A stretch of DNA of 64,000 bases, taken from NCBI RefSeq assembly GCF_051251695.1, contig NZ_JBPOEU010000005.1, forward strand, positions 1-64,000, in the 5' to 3' direction. The stretch is from Maritalea sp051251695. GTDB taxonomy: Bacteria > Pseudomonadota > Alphaproteobacteria > Rhizobiales > Devosiaceae. Of this stretch, positions 26,948 through 35,765 are shown piece by piece. The notes beneath the pieces are model-generated. The model ran no database searches. It saw nothing but the letters and a program-made list of their open reading frames with translations, and was not told the DNA's origin. Within the stretch, counting starts at the first letter, position 1; each line of letters opens with the position of its first letter. The position numbers were made by a program, and so were the translations under genes.

Positions 26948-27454
26948 ATGGCGCTTGGTGACTGGGTTGAAGTAAATGACAGAATGCAAAAGGACTATTC
27001 TTATGAATTAGTTGCGCCGATGGGTGAGGGGTTTGATTCAAGTTTTACGCCGCACTTCACACCTAAAGAAATGCTCGCCATGGGGGTGTTTGAGGGTAAA
27101 TATTGCAACGATTGCCGAGACGAATTTCCCGCTGATTGGTTTGAGGGCGCGCGGATATCTGATCGCCCGAACATTGAGATGAACTATTTTGCTATTAAGA
27201 GCCGTCAGCCTTTATCTGTTTGGCAGCAAAAGGGATGGATATATGGCCCCGATCCGCGTGGTTGGTTCCAGTGGTATTGCCGCTATTTCATGGGCCGTCG
27301 TTTGCCTGAAATTGACCAAAAACAGATCAAACGCTGGCGAGGTTTTGCGCGGCATGCCGGGCAAATTCGGGCGAACTGCGATCCGGGCGACGTCTTTTGC
27401 CGCCCCCGCCAACGTCAAGCACTATTGCAATGGGCCTATGATCCGCTGATCTAG
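26948..27454 (+). CDS. Conserved protein of unknown function
   Basis: 168 residues; ATG at 26948 preceded by AGGAG at a spacing of 6 (a GTG one codon earlier is too close). No signal peptide or membrane helix. Features: CNDCRDEFP (a CxxC pair), then WIYGPDPRGWFQWYCRYFMGRR and a C-terminal RWRGFARHAGQIRANC-GD-FCRPRQRQALLQWAYD. The Trp/Arg-rich core and the paired Cys suggest a nucleic-acid- or metal-binding fold, but this is speculation. It is convergent with the TetM-like gene (10 bp apart). Confidence 0.75.
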   Translation: MALGDWVEVNDRMQKDYSYELVAPMGEGFDSSFTPHFTPKEMLAMGVFEGKYCNDCRDEFPADWFEGARISDRPNIEMNYFAIKSRQPLSVWQQKGWIYGPDPRGWFQWYCRYFMGRRLPEIDQKQIKRWRGFARHAGQIRANCDPGDVFCRPRQRQALLQWAYDPLI

Positions 27455-27463
27455 CGCCGTTGA

Positions 27464-29419
27464 CTAAGTGACCCCCAGTTTGTGCCGGACGCGGTGCATA
27501 TATTCTTCGCGGTCGAATGGATTTGGCCCAGTGCGGGTGCGGTGAGGTGGGTTGCCCGACATCGGCGTGAAGTGGCTAAAGCTACATTCCAAAACGCCTT
27601 CGCCACCGGTTAAGTTTGGCAATAATTGCTGGATGTTTTGTGTTTGGCCAGCAGCGATCAAGCCTTCCATGATGGTGCTGTTTCCTTTCGGGCGTGAGGT
27701 CTGGATCTGCGCGCCAACCTTTGCAATCGCTGGCATGATTGACCCGACTGCGCTCATCGGCAATTCCAAATGAAACAGGTTGATTGGTTCACAAACAACT
27801 GGTTCGGCGTGTTGTAATGCTTTGGCAAGTACCAGCGGCGTCAGTTCGCGAAAGTCGGTGGCGGTGGTTGCCGGGGATTGCCATTTCGTGTGGGTGATTG
27901 CGACGTGGCAGTCTGCAATTTGCCAACCAAAAACGCCTTGATTTAGGTGTTCGTCGATTGCTGATTCAATCGTGCGGTAAAAACCAGCTGGCATTTGTCC
28001 GATGTCAGCTTCTAGCGATATCGCATTGCCGGTGCCTTCGGCGCGGGGTTCCACTCGAAGTCCAACGGCTGCGTAATATGGATTTTGGTCTTCCCCAATC
28101 AACTCAATGGCGGTGCTGGTTTTGGTGACGCGCTCGACGCAAATGATGGTGGATTTTTCGAACGCCACGGGAATGTTGAAATCTGCCAGCAACATTTGTT
28201 GGATGATTTCTTTTTGTACCTCGCCGTAAAGGGAAACAAAGATTTGTTGGTCTTCATCGCTTTTGCGCAAGTTGATCAGCGGGTCTTGGTCTGCCATCTG
28301 GTTGAGGGCCAGCCAGAGATTGCTGGTGTCACTATGGTTGTTCGGCGTTACGCGGGTTTCAAGCGTTGGTGGTGCGAAATGGTGGTTGTTGTTTTGGCTT
28401 GCCGCCACACCAATCGTGTCGCCAATTTTGGCTTCGCTAAGGCCTGAAAGCATGGCGATGCGTCCTGCTTCCACAAACTGGACTGGGTGTGTTTTGCCTG
28501 CTTCGAACAATTGAATGCCTTTGATGCGGGCTTCGCCGTGGGGCAAAGGGATGATATCTCGGTTGTTGATCTTGCCCGAGGTGATGGATGCATAAGCAAC
28601 GCGTTCGCCGCCCCAACCACGGTCAATTTTAAAGATTGTGCCAGCAAGTGGCGCTTCGGCGTTGCCAGTTTTGGCGGGCAGTAAGGTTGCGATGGCGTCT
28701 TGTATCGCATCAATGCCAGCGCCAGACATGGCGGAGCCGAAGACGATGGGTGTTACATTGCCTAACGCTGTTTGCCGAGCCAGCGCGTGTTTTAAACGCG
28801 TGGGGGTGATGCTCTTGGGGTCGGTGATATAATCGGCTAAAAGTTGCTCATCAGGTTCCGAAAGATTTTCGATGAGCTGTTCGCGAAATTGGTTATCGTT
28901 AAAGTCAAATGGCGCGTAGCTTGCGGCTTTGGTGCCTGTATTCGCTGGAGCACCCAACGCAATTGGCAAAGGCGCGAGATTGTTGGCAATGTCATTGTAC
29001 AATGTTCGGCAATCTGCGCCCATACGGTCAACTTTGTTGATAAAAATCATCGTTGGGATGCCAAGGCGCTTTAGCGCACGCATCAGGATGCGGGTTTGAG
29101 GCTGAATGCCTTCAACCGCAGAAATAACGAGCACCGCGCCATCAAGCACGTTGAGCACGCGCTCGACTTCGGCGATGAAATCGGGGTGGCCGGGGGTGTC
29201 GATCAAGTTGACAGTTAGGTCGTTGATTTCAAACGAAACAACCGCCGCCTTGATCGTGATGCCACGTTGGCGTTCGAGCTCTAACGTGTCGGTTTGGGTG
29301 TTACCGCCATCGACAGTGCCAATATTATGAATGACATTTGCCGCAAAAAGCAGGCGTTCTGTGAGACTAGTTTTGCCCGCATCGACGTGGGCGAGTATTC
29401 CTAAATTCAAGGTGCGCAT
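27464..29419 (-). CDS. TetM/OtrA-type ribosomal protection GTPase (EF-G family)
   Basis: 651 residues, the length of tetracycline ribosomal protection proteins (about 640) and shorter than EF-G (about 700). G-motifs: AHVDAGKTS, RGITIKAA, DTPGH and NKVD. Domains II-V follow, with a C-terminal PHRTRTGPNPFDREEYMHRVRHKLG segment. These proteins release tetracycline from the ribosome; chromosomal members in producers and environmental bacteria (OtrA-like) can also have a housekeeping or stress role. No resistance cassette, transposon or attenuator leader is seen around it, and codon use looks like the neighbours, so it is probably a resident gene. Resistance is not proven by sequence. Confidence 0.8.
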   Translation of the reverse strand: MRTLNLGILAHVDAGKTSLTERLLFAANVIHNIGTVDGGNTQTDTLELERQRGITIKAAVVSFEINDLTVNLIDTPGHPDFIAEVERVLNVLDGAVLVISAVEGIQPQTRILMRALKRLGIPTMIFINKVDRMGADCRTLYNDIANNLAPLPIALGAPANTGTKAASYAPFDFNDNQFREQLIENLSEPDEQLLADYITDPKSITPTRLKHALARQTALGNVTPIVFGSAMSGAGIDAIQDAIATLLPAKTGNAEAPLAGTIFKIDRGWGGERVAYASITSGKINNRDIIPLPHGEARIKGIQLFEAGKTHPVQFVEAGRIAMLSGLSEAKIGDTIGVAASQNNNHHFAPPTLETRVTPNNHSDTSNLWLALNQMADQDPLINLRKSDEDQQIFVSLYGEVQKEIIQQMLLADFNIPVAFEKSTIICVERVTKTSTAIELIGEDQNPYYAAVGLRVEPRAEGTGNAISLEADIGQMPAGFYRTIESAIDEHLNQGVFGWQIADCHVAITHTKWQSPATTATDFRELTPLVLAKALQHAEPVVCEPINLFHLELPMSAVGSIMPAIAKVGAQIQTSRPKGNSTIMEGLIAAGQTQNIQQLLPNLTGGEGVLECSFSHFTPMSGNPPHRTRTGPNPFDREEYMHRVRHKLGVT

Positions 29420-29586
29420 GGACCATCATTTTCTCAAGATTAAAGACTAGGTTTCTTGGAAAATTACCGCGCGCCATTGGTGCCTCACTAGGTTGAGTTA
29501 GGAACTGACTGCCAAGAACTGGCAGATCATGGATTAAACGCTAGACGAAAAATTTTTGAATAACAATGGGCAAAAAGGGATTGAAA

Positions 29587-30777
29587 CTAGGTGTTGCGTT
29601 TCACCAACAGTGTCTCATTGCCTGCTTCCGGGTGGCGGGGGATGAGTTGGGATAGGCCTAGCGATATAACGGCAAAGCCAGCGCCTGCGAAGAACACATA
29701 GGCTGGATTGTACAACCATATGATGCCGAAAATTACGGGGATGAATACGGCGGCGATGTGGTTGATGGTGAAGGCGACCGCTGCGGTGGGGGCCATATCG
29801 GCGGGGTCGGCGATCTTTTGGAAATAGGTTTTCATGGCAATGGCGAGGGCGAAGAAGAAGTGGTCGATCACATATAGCGAGGCGCCCAAAAACGCGTTGT
29901 TGACGAGCGCATAGGAGACAAACACCAAGATCAGCCCGACATATTCAAAAGTTAGGGCGGCGCGTTCGCCAAAGTGGCCAATGGCCGCGCCAATGCGGCG
30001 GGCAAATAGCATGTTGAACGTGACATTGATGATGAACAAAAATGCCACTTCATGGACGTGAAAGCCGAACTTTTCGACCATCATCCAGGCCGCGAACACC
30101 ACAAAAATTTGACGACGTGCTCCGGACATGAAGGTGAGCGCGTAGTAAAGCCAGTAGCGTTTTCTAAGGATCAGTTTTTTGTTCTGAATGACGGGCTGTT
30201 TGAACTGCGGGAAGAACAAAATCATGAACAATGTCAGGCCCAGCGTGAGCCCGCCGAAGACATAGAACATTGCGATGTAGGGCAGCGCGAGGACGTTCCA
30301 AAGCAAGATCACCAGCCCATAAATCAGCAACTGGCCAAAAGCACTGGCGGCCAAAATTGTGCCCAATTGCTTGGCCGCGGTTGCTTTGGGAAGCCACTGC
30401 AATTGCAAACTTTGGTTCATGGTTTCAAAATAGTGGAAACCAAGCGACATGATGAAGGTGGTGATCAACAATCCGGTGACGCTTGGGAACATGCCGGTGA
30501 TGGCAATGCCGAAGCCGAACACGACCAGAGAGATCAATGCAAAGGTCTGCTCGCGCCATATAAATAAAAAGAACACCGCCGTGAATGCCAAGAAGCCGGG
30601 GATTTCGCGCACGGATTGCAACAAGCCCATATCTGCGCCGGTGAAGGCTGCTTGATCATGGGCAAAGTTGTTCAAAATTGCGCTCCACGACGCGAAACCA
30701 ATCTGAATGGTGATGGCCATCAAGATCAGCATGAAATAGGGCGTGCGGAGTTTTTCAAGGCGGGAAGAATTGATCAT
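29587..30777 (-). CDS. MFS transporter
   Basis: 396 residues from the ATG at 30777; a TTG start at 30813 would add 12. About 12 hydrophobic helices, the first at FMLILMAITIQIGFASWSAIL. The pattern is of a major facilitator (helix pairs, an Arg-rich loop near FARRIGAAIGHFGERAAL), but no substrate subgroup is recognised. It lies 167 bp downstream of the TetM-like gene's start region on the same strand; no sign that the two are related functionally. Confidence 0.8.
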   Translation of the reverse strand: MINSSRLEKLRTPYFMLILMAITIQIGFASWSAILNNFAHDQAAFTGADMGLLQSVREIPGFLAFTAVFFLFIWREQTFALISLVVFGFGIAITGMFPSVTGLLITTFIMSLGFHYFETMNQSLQLQWLPKATAAKQLGTILAASAFGQLLIYGLVILLWNVLALPYIAMFYVFGGLTLGLTLFMILFFPQFKQPVIQNKKLILRKRYWLYYALTFMSGARRQIFVVFAAWMMVEKFGFHVHEVAFLFIINVTFNMLFARRIGAAIGHFGERAALTFEYVGLILVFVSYALVNNAFLGASLYVIDHFFFALAIAMKTYFQKIADPADMAPTAAVAFTINHIAAVFIPVIFGIIWLYNPAYVFFAGAGFAVISLGLSQLIPRHPEAGNETLLVKRNT

Positions 30778-30948
30778 GAAAAGGCAGTTACGCCTCAATT
30801 TTGGGATCGTCAAGTAGATTAAATAATCGAATGCTTTCTTTATGTCGTTGAAAGAAGAATAAATGTGCGCTGTCGAATTTACCAGTTCTGGTTCGACATG
30901 TTGATGGGAGCAAGTTTGATGTTAGTCTAAGTTCTAAGGGAGAGCGCA

Positions 30949-31638
30949 ATGAAACCGAACACAATTGTTGACCGCGCAACATGGGAAAATGAGCGACGAG
31001 ATCTGTTGGCGCAGGAAAAAGAGTTTACGCAACTAAAGGATGAACTAAGCGCCAAACGCCGCAACATGCCTTGGGTCAAGATTGATCAAGATTACCGGTT
31101 TGAAACGGAACGAGGCGAAGAAAGTCTTCTCGACCTATTCGGTGATAAACAGCAATTGCTGATCTATCACTTCATGTATGGGCCAGACTGGAAACAGGGG
31201 TGCAAAAGCTGTTCTTTCTGGGCGGACAATTTCAACGGCAATGACGCGCATTTTGGCGCGCGGGACGTGTCCTTCAAGGTGATATCTTTAGCGGCGCTCA
31301 GCGTATTTATGCCGTTCAAAAAACGCATGGGCTGGACATTTGACTGGGTGTCATCTGCACCGAGCAGTTTCAACTTTGACTTTCACGTTTCGTTTAAGCC
31401 GGATCAAAAAGACAAGCAGTATAATTTCAAGCCGTTTGAAAGTAATGCGGATGAAATGCCGGGCATAAGTGTTTTCGCTCGGGATGGAGATGATGTCTAT
31501 CATACCTATTCGGCCCACAGTCGCGGCCTGGATTTGATGAATGGCGTTTATAACTTTCTTGATCTCACGCCAAAAGGTCGGGATGAAGACGAGCTTGTCT
31601 ACGGCATGGAATGGCTAAAGCATAAAGATAGCTATTAG
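30949..31638 (+). CDS. DUF899 family thioredoxin-like protein
   Basis: 229 residues. Typical DUF899 features: WENERRDLLAQEKEFTQLKDELSAKRRNMPWVKID near the N-terminus, YHFMYGPDWKQGCKSCSFWADNF with a CxxC pair, then SAPSSFNFDFHVSF and the C-terminal YNFLDLTPKGRDE. The fold is thioredoxin-like; a redox or resistance role has been suggested for relatives but the substrate is not known. GGGAGAGCGCA precedes the ATG. Its end overlaps the end of the convergent ycjF-like gene by 4 bp. Confidence 0.88.
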   Translation: MKPNTIVDRATWENERRDLLAQEKEFTQLKDELSAKRRNMPWVKIDQDYRFETERGEESLLDLFGDKQQLLIYHFMYGPDWKQGCKSCSFWADNFNGNDAHFGARDVSFKVISLAALSVFMPFKKRMGWTFDWVSSAPSSFNFDFHVSFKPDQKDKQYNFKPFESNADEMPGISVFARDGDDVYHTYSAHSRGLDLMNGVYNFLDLTPKGRDEDELVYGMEWLKHKDSY

Positions 31639-32678
31639 GAGCCTTTTTCGCTCGTTTCATTCTTCGCCAGCTTTAGCAGTTCGGGTAAAAACTCGCTGAC
31701 GGTGGGCGCTTTGGCGTCAAGAAATGGCAGTGGACGGGTGACGCGCATGGCGGCGATGCCGACGCGCACGGTCATTAGCCCGTTGATCACCCCTTCGCCG
31801 AGCTTGGTCGATACGCGTGCGGCGATGCCGTGGCCCAACAGTTGCTGTAAAACGCTGTCACCCAACGCAATGCCGCCGGTTAGAGCCAAATGGCTTAGGA
31901 TTGCTTTGGAGAGGGTCAAAAACCCGAAAAAGCCCGGACGTGCGCCGTAAAGTGTTGCCACTCGGCGGGAGAGGCGGAAGCTTTCGAAAAGCACAAAGCC
32001 AATATCGACGAGGGCGCGGGGGCTGACGCTGGTGACCAGCGCAATACGCCGCGCCGACGAGGCAATCATAGCGCGTGCTTTTCTGTCGAGCGGGTGCTGC
32101 AAGCTACGTTCCGCAAAGGGAAGAACATGTTCTGCATCATGAACACCTGGTGCGCCTGCATCATAAACGGCCAACGCGCGTGCGCAGTCCGGCCGTGCGG
32201 CGTAAAGCTCACGTATGTCTGCGGCGACATTGCGGGCGTCTTTTAATTTGTGCTGTTCATGGGCCAAAAGCGCGGCGACGCGTAAATGCTCGAGTTTTCG
32301 CAAGCGCATCATGCCAAAAATTTCGCGAATGATGAGGGCAACTAGGGCCAAAACCATAATTGCCACGGCACCAAGACCAACCCATCCCAACGCTGGGTAG
32401 CGGGCGAACAGGTCGCTTACCAGTCGTTCCAGTGCTAAGCCGGTGCCGAGCGAAACCAAAAATGCAAGGGCTGTCCAAAAGAGCTTTGACCATAGCGAGC
32501 GTTTGGGCAAGGCGACTTGTTCTGTTTCAGCCAAGTCCGCATTGAAGTCTGGATTGGCCTCGATTTTGGCCAGTGCCACATCAAACGCCAAAGGAGACCT
32601 TTGCGGTTTGGATTTTACCTGTGTTTTTGATTTTTGACTTGGCTGCGCGTCGAGTTCAATTGCTACTGGTTTTTTCAT
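31635..32678 (-). CDS. YcjF-like membrane protein (DUF697)
   Basis: 347 residues. A basic cytosolic N-terminus, two membrane helices at about 68-90 and 100-120 (LWSKLFWTALAFLVSLGTGLAL and LGAVAIMVLALVALIIREIFG) and a C-terminal DUF697 domain with hydrophobic helices (GFLTLSKAILSHLALTGGIALG). The start overlaps the stop of ycjX by 4 bp. YcjX-YcjF pairs are widespread and are induced by envelope or heat stress in enterics; the mechanism is unknown. Confidence 0.88.
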   Translation of the reverse strand: MKKPVAIELDAQPSQKSKTQVKSKPQRSPLAFDVALAKIEANPDFNADLAETEQVALPKRSLWSKLFWTALAFLVSLGTGLALERLVSDLFARYPALGWVGLGAVAIMVLALVALIIREIFGMMRLRKLEHLRVAALLAHEQHKLKDARNVAADIRELYAARPDCARALAVYDAGAPGVHDAEHVLPFAERSLQHPLDRKARAMIASSARRIALVTSVSPRALVDIGFVLFESFRLSRRVATLYGARPGFFGFLTLSKAILSHLALTGGIALGDSVLQQLLGHGIAARVSTKLGEGVINGLMTVRVGIAAMRVTRPLPFLDAKAPTVSEFLPELLKLAKNETSEKGS

Positions 32679-34120
32679 TGTAGCTTATCTCCAATCAAAA
32701 ACTGGATCGCACGGTCAAGACGAATATGCGGCAATTTTAGATGACCATTTGTATCGGTTTGTGTCGCTGGGGGGCGAAAGCGGAGGAATTTGAGCTGCCC
32801 GATATGGGAGGCGTCGGGATCAAAGACAGATTCAGGTTTGTCCGGTAACTCGCCGGGAAATAGGGCTATTTCCTTTTTGCCGTCATAGGTTTTGTCCGAA
32901 AGGCTTTCTCCCGTTTGTGGGGTGCCGATTATGGTTTCCAGCATTTCACCTTCATGCTCGACTTGTCCCTCGCGCGTTGCGCGTACCGAAGAAAGCGCAA
33001 GAGACGACGTTGCCGCGCCTTTGAACTGCGCATCTTTTGCAGCGTTGGCAACAAGGTGATTTAGGATCATTTCAAGTTGGTTATGGCTTGTGTGATGCAA
33101 GTGATCTGCTTTGGTGCTTGCGAACAATATTTTGTCGATTCTGGTCGAAAACAGGGCAGAGAAAATGTTGTTTGATCCGGCGCGGAAACAGCTCAGAATT
33201 TCGGCGATGGCGGATTGAAGGTCTTTCACCGCCGCCGGTCCGGCATTTAAGGCAGAGAGGGTATCCACCAGTACAATTTGGCGGTCGATGCGCGCGAAGT
33301 GATCCCGAAAGAATGGACGCACGACCAAGTGTTTATAAGCCTCGTATCGCTTTTCCATGGTGGCGTAAAAACTGGTGTTGGGTTTCGCGCCCGATTGTGG
33401 GGGCAACGGCGCGAAGCTAAGGGCAGGCGATCCTTCCAAATCACCCGGCATTAAAAACCGGCCCGGGGGCAAGGCAGAAAGAGCGTGGGTATCTTCACGG
33501 CAGTCGCTAAGGTAAGCCTTAAATGCAGACGAGAGCTTTTGTGCATCAGCTTCATCAAATTCAGCGCTTGGTTTCACCGCATTAGCGAGGGTTTTCCAGC
33601 CACGGGCGATGTCGCGTCGGGCAGGTTCGCTGGCGTTTTCAAATGCCTGCATGGACCATTGAGCATAACTTTTGTTGATCAATGGCAAATCGAGCAGCCA
33701 TTCGCCCGGGTAATCAACAATGTCGATATGGACTTCTTGTGGTCCGGTGATGTTACCCATCCAAGTTGCACTTTGATATTTTACGGTTAAGCGCAGTTCT
33801 GAAATTTGCCGGGTCGACGTGGGCCAATGTCTATCGTTGCCAGTAAGGGCGGCGAGATGTTCCTCATAAGCGAAGCGCGGTATGCCCTGGTTGGGCGACG
33901 GGGCGAGTTTGATCCCGATCACCCGACCATTGGCCAGAGGCTTGAAGAGCGGCAAATTGTTGCCTTCGATTAATTGGTGGATCAACGAGGTAATGAATAC
34001 CGTTTTGCCGGCACGAGATAGTCCCGTAACGCCAAGGCGCAAAGTGGGGGTGAAAATGTTTTGAACATTGTCCACCACATTGTCGAGCGCGATAAGGGTT
34101 TCGTCGGCCCAATTGCTCAT
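32675..34120 (-). CDS. YcjX-like P-loop ATPase/GTPase
   Basis: 481 residues from the ATG at 34120 (AGGAC upstream); a longer frame from 34228 lacks family character. Walker A LGVTGLSRAGKTVF near the N-terminus, DYPGEWLLDLPL as the Walker B-like part, and the conserved RFLMPGDLEGSPALSFAPLP segment. It is translationally coupled to the DUF697 gene. The YcjX family has an unusual P-loop and is linked to stress response; the biochemical role is unknown. Confidence 0.88.
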   Translation of the reverse strand: MSNWADETLIALDNVVDNVQNIFTPTLRLGVTGLSRAGKTVFITSLIHQLIEGNNLPLFKPLANGRVIGIKLAPSPNQGIPRFAYEEHLAALTGNDRHWPTSTRQISELRLTVKYQSATWMGNITGPQEVHIDIVDYPGEWLLDLPLINKSYAQWSMQAFENASEPARRDIARGWKTLANAVKPSAEFDEADAQKLSSAFKAYLSDCREDTHALSALPPGRFLMPGDLEGSPALSFAPLPPQSGAKPNTSFYATMEKRYEAYKHLVVRPFFRDHFARIDRQIVLVDTLSALNAGPAAVKDLQSAIAEILSCFRAGSNNIFSALFSTRIDKILFASTKADHLHHTSHNQLEMILNHLVANAAKDAQFKGAATSSLALSSVRATREGQVEHEGEMLETIIGTPQTGESLSDKTYDGKKEIALFPGELPDKPESVFDPDASHIGQLKFLRFRPPATQTDTNGHLKLPHIRLDRAIQFLIGDKLQ

Positions 34121-34467
34121 AAGGTTCTTGTCCTTGCTGCTGCGCTTTGGTCTTGGTCCTAAAGTAGGTATTTTTGACGCAACAGCAAGGGGTTGGCTGC
34201 ATTTGTGCCCAGGCACGAGTTTATCCATAGTTGCCAGTTTGCAACGGACGAAAATGTTCTTGTCGGTCTACTTGTTGGGCGTTTGGGACTTTGCTAGTGA
34301 TGTGGAGCGCCTTTATTGCAACCCCGAAGGCGACGGAGATTTGATGTTAGAGAATGCGGTAGCCCGCTAGTTCCTTGTTTGAGGAACATTTGAACCAAAG
34401 AAACTGCTCAGGCGTGATGCGCTGAGCAAACTCTTTGTTGTGTTCTCACATCAAATGGATAGCTCCG
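34121..34467. other. Spacer between ycjX and yjhX with small hairpins
   Basis: No gene is supported. Two hairpins are visible: GTTCCT-TGTTTG-AGGAAC (34370-34387), and GCTCAG / CTGAGC around a 10-nt centre (34407-34428 region), the latter flanked by CAAAG and CTTTG. Neither has a T tract. They could lie in the leader of yjhX. Confidence 0.45.
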
Positions 34468-34725
34468 TTGAATATCTCAAAATACGAACAGCGTGTTTTG
34501 CACGTTCTCACGCAAGGTGGAGCCATCCACCACGAACGCAATGAGCACGGCAAAATTCGAAAAATCATCTGCTTTACACGTGACGGTCATGTGCTGACTG
34601 ATTGCACGCTTAAAGTTTTTATGCGCCTGCGCAAGCGGCGTCTCATCAAGTCGAATAACGGAAAGCCGTACCGCGTCACGCGGTTGGGCGTAGCGTCTGC
34701 ACGCGCCCAGTTCGACAACAAATAA
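34468..34725 (+). CDS. yjhX: YjhX family protein (UPF0386)
   Basis: 85 residues, the exact family length, when read from the TTG at 34468 (NISKYEQRVLHVLTQGG); GGAT lies 8 bp before. An ATG at 34435 would add 11 residues not present in the family. Signature parts: LHVLTQGGAIHH, CFTRDGHVLTDCTL, KRRLIKSNNGKPYR and the final RAQFDN. E. coli YjhX has been proposed as a toxin of a YjhX-YjhQ pair; YjhQ is a GNAT acetyltransferase, and the next gene here is also a GNAT protein (21 bp downstream), which fits that pairing. Confidence 0.85.
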   Translation: MNISKYEQRVLHVLTQGGAIHHERNEHGKIRKIICFTRDGHVLTDCTLKVFMRLRKRRLIKSNNGKPYRVTRLGVASARAQFDNK

Positions 34726-34745
34726 ATGAAATTGGAAATTGAACG

Positions 34746-35192
34746 ATGACTTCAAGTCAATTTGAAATCAGAAAATATGAAGAGCGCGACACCGATGCTT
34801 TGATTGGCATATGGCGAACTGCCAATGCGCTCGCGCATCCGTTTTTAGGCGAGGCTTTTGTTCGCCAAGTCGCATCGGATATGCGGACAATGTATTTGCC
34901 CAACGCAGAGACATGGGTACTTGAAACGAACAGTCAGCCGATCGGTTTTATTGCGCTACTTGGCAATGAAATTGGCGGGCTGTTTTTGGACCCAGCACAA
35001 CATGGCAATGGTTACGGCAAAGCAATGACAGACCATGCAGCAAGGTTGAAGGGGCAGTTGATTGTCGAGGTGTTTGAAATGAACAAAATTGGTCGCGCCT
35101 TCTACGACCGGTATGGGTTTGTTGAAGTTTCCAGACATTTTCATGAGCAGTCTCAAGAGACTGTGTTGAAAATGGAAACCGCCGCAAAATAG
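34746..35192 (+). CDS. GNAT acetyltransferase (YjaB/YjhQ-like)
   Basis: 148 residues covering one GNAT domain: IRKYEERDTDALIGIWRTAN at the start, the acetyl-CoA loop LDPAQHGNGYGKAMTDHA (Q/R-x-x-G-x-G/A form) and the FYDRYGFVEVSR strand at the end. It follows yjhX with 20 bp between, probably in one transcript; by analogy with YjhX-YjhQ it could be the antitoxin or partner. Ordinary small-molecule acetylation is the alternative. Confidence 0.8.
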   Translation: MTSSQFEIRKYEERDTDALIGIWRTANALAHPFLGEAFVRQVASDMRTMYLPNAETWVLETNSQPIGFIALLGNEIGGLFLDPAQHGNGYGKAMTDHAARLKGQLIVEVFEMNKIGRAFYDRYGFVEVSRHFHEQSQETVLKMETAAK

Positions 35193-35319
35193 TTGAGTAG
35201 TGGGAAGGTGCCATTGATTAGTGCCTTCTCACGCTTTGTTGCTTCCACATAAAGCGGTGTAATAACAAAGCACTACGCGTTAATGATGAGGCGTTGAATC
35301 GTGCTGTTCACAGATTGAT

Positions 35320-35676
35320 TCAAGCTGTGTTGCTTAAGTCATTTTTCCAGATGGCCGCCCAATCGCCGAGTGGATCAAGCAGTTTGTATAGCTCTTCGCC
35401 TTTAGGGGTGAGTGCGTAGCCCTTTTCGGTTTTTTCGATCAGTCCGACAATTCGCAGTTCTTTCAACCTTGTGTTGAGCACTGTTGGCGACGCGGAGCCG
35501 CACCGGGTTTGCAAGTCGCGAAACGTGCGGGGGCCGTCGCTCAAATTCCACAAAACACCCATCGACCATCTGCGCCCCAACAGGTCAAACAGAACCATAA
35601 TCGGCTCCCCGGTTTTTGACCCACGCACCGCTTGGCCGGGTTTGAATAGTTTTGATAGTTCAGAATTTTGGCCCAA
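35320..35676 (-). CDS. HxlR family transcriptional regulator
   Basis: 118 residues, TTG start at 35676 with AGAGG 8 bp before it. The winged-helix core reads GRRWSMGVLWNLSDGPRTFRDLQTRCGSASPTVLNTRLKELRIVGLIEKTEKGYALTPKG. It is divergent from an EamA transporter gene, and the 89-bp space between the start codons holds two copies of a 17-bp palindrome. It probably controls itself and the transporter. HxlR proteins often answer to electrophiles or small toxic compounds. Confidence 0.9.
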   Translation of the reverse strand: MGQNSELSKLFKPGQAVRGSKTGEPIMVLFDLLGRRWSMGVLWNLSDGPRTFRDLQTRCGSASPTVLNTRLKELRIVGLIEKTEKGYALTPKGEELYKLLDPLGDWAAIWKNDLSNTA

Positions 35677-35689
35677 TGCAAAACCTCTT

Positions 35690-35730
35690 GCTACATTTAT
35701 TGTAGCGCAGTATGCTACATTTAGTGTAGC
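35690..35730. promoter_or_regulatory. Tandem operator candidates for the HxlR regulator
   Basis: GCTACATTTATTGTAGC (35690-35706) and GCTACATTTAGTGTAGC (35714-35730): same 6-bp arms GCTACA/TGTAGC, 5-bp centre, start-to-start spacing 24 bp. They fill the divergent promoter of the regulator and the EamA gene. Confidence 0.8.
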
Positions 35731-35765
35731 GTATCAAGCGTGCTTTTTGGGGATGTAAAATCGAA

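Noticed and set aside
29509..29525. Hairpin CTGCCA-AGAAC-TGGCAG as a terminator upstream of the MFS gene
   Set aside because: Only 6-bp arms and no T tract; could be chance.
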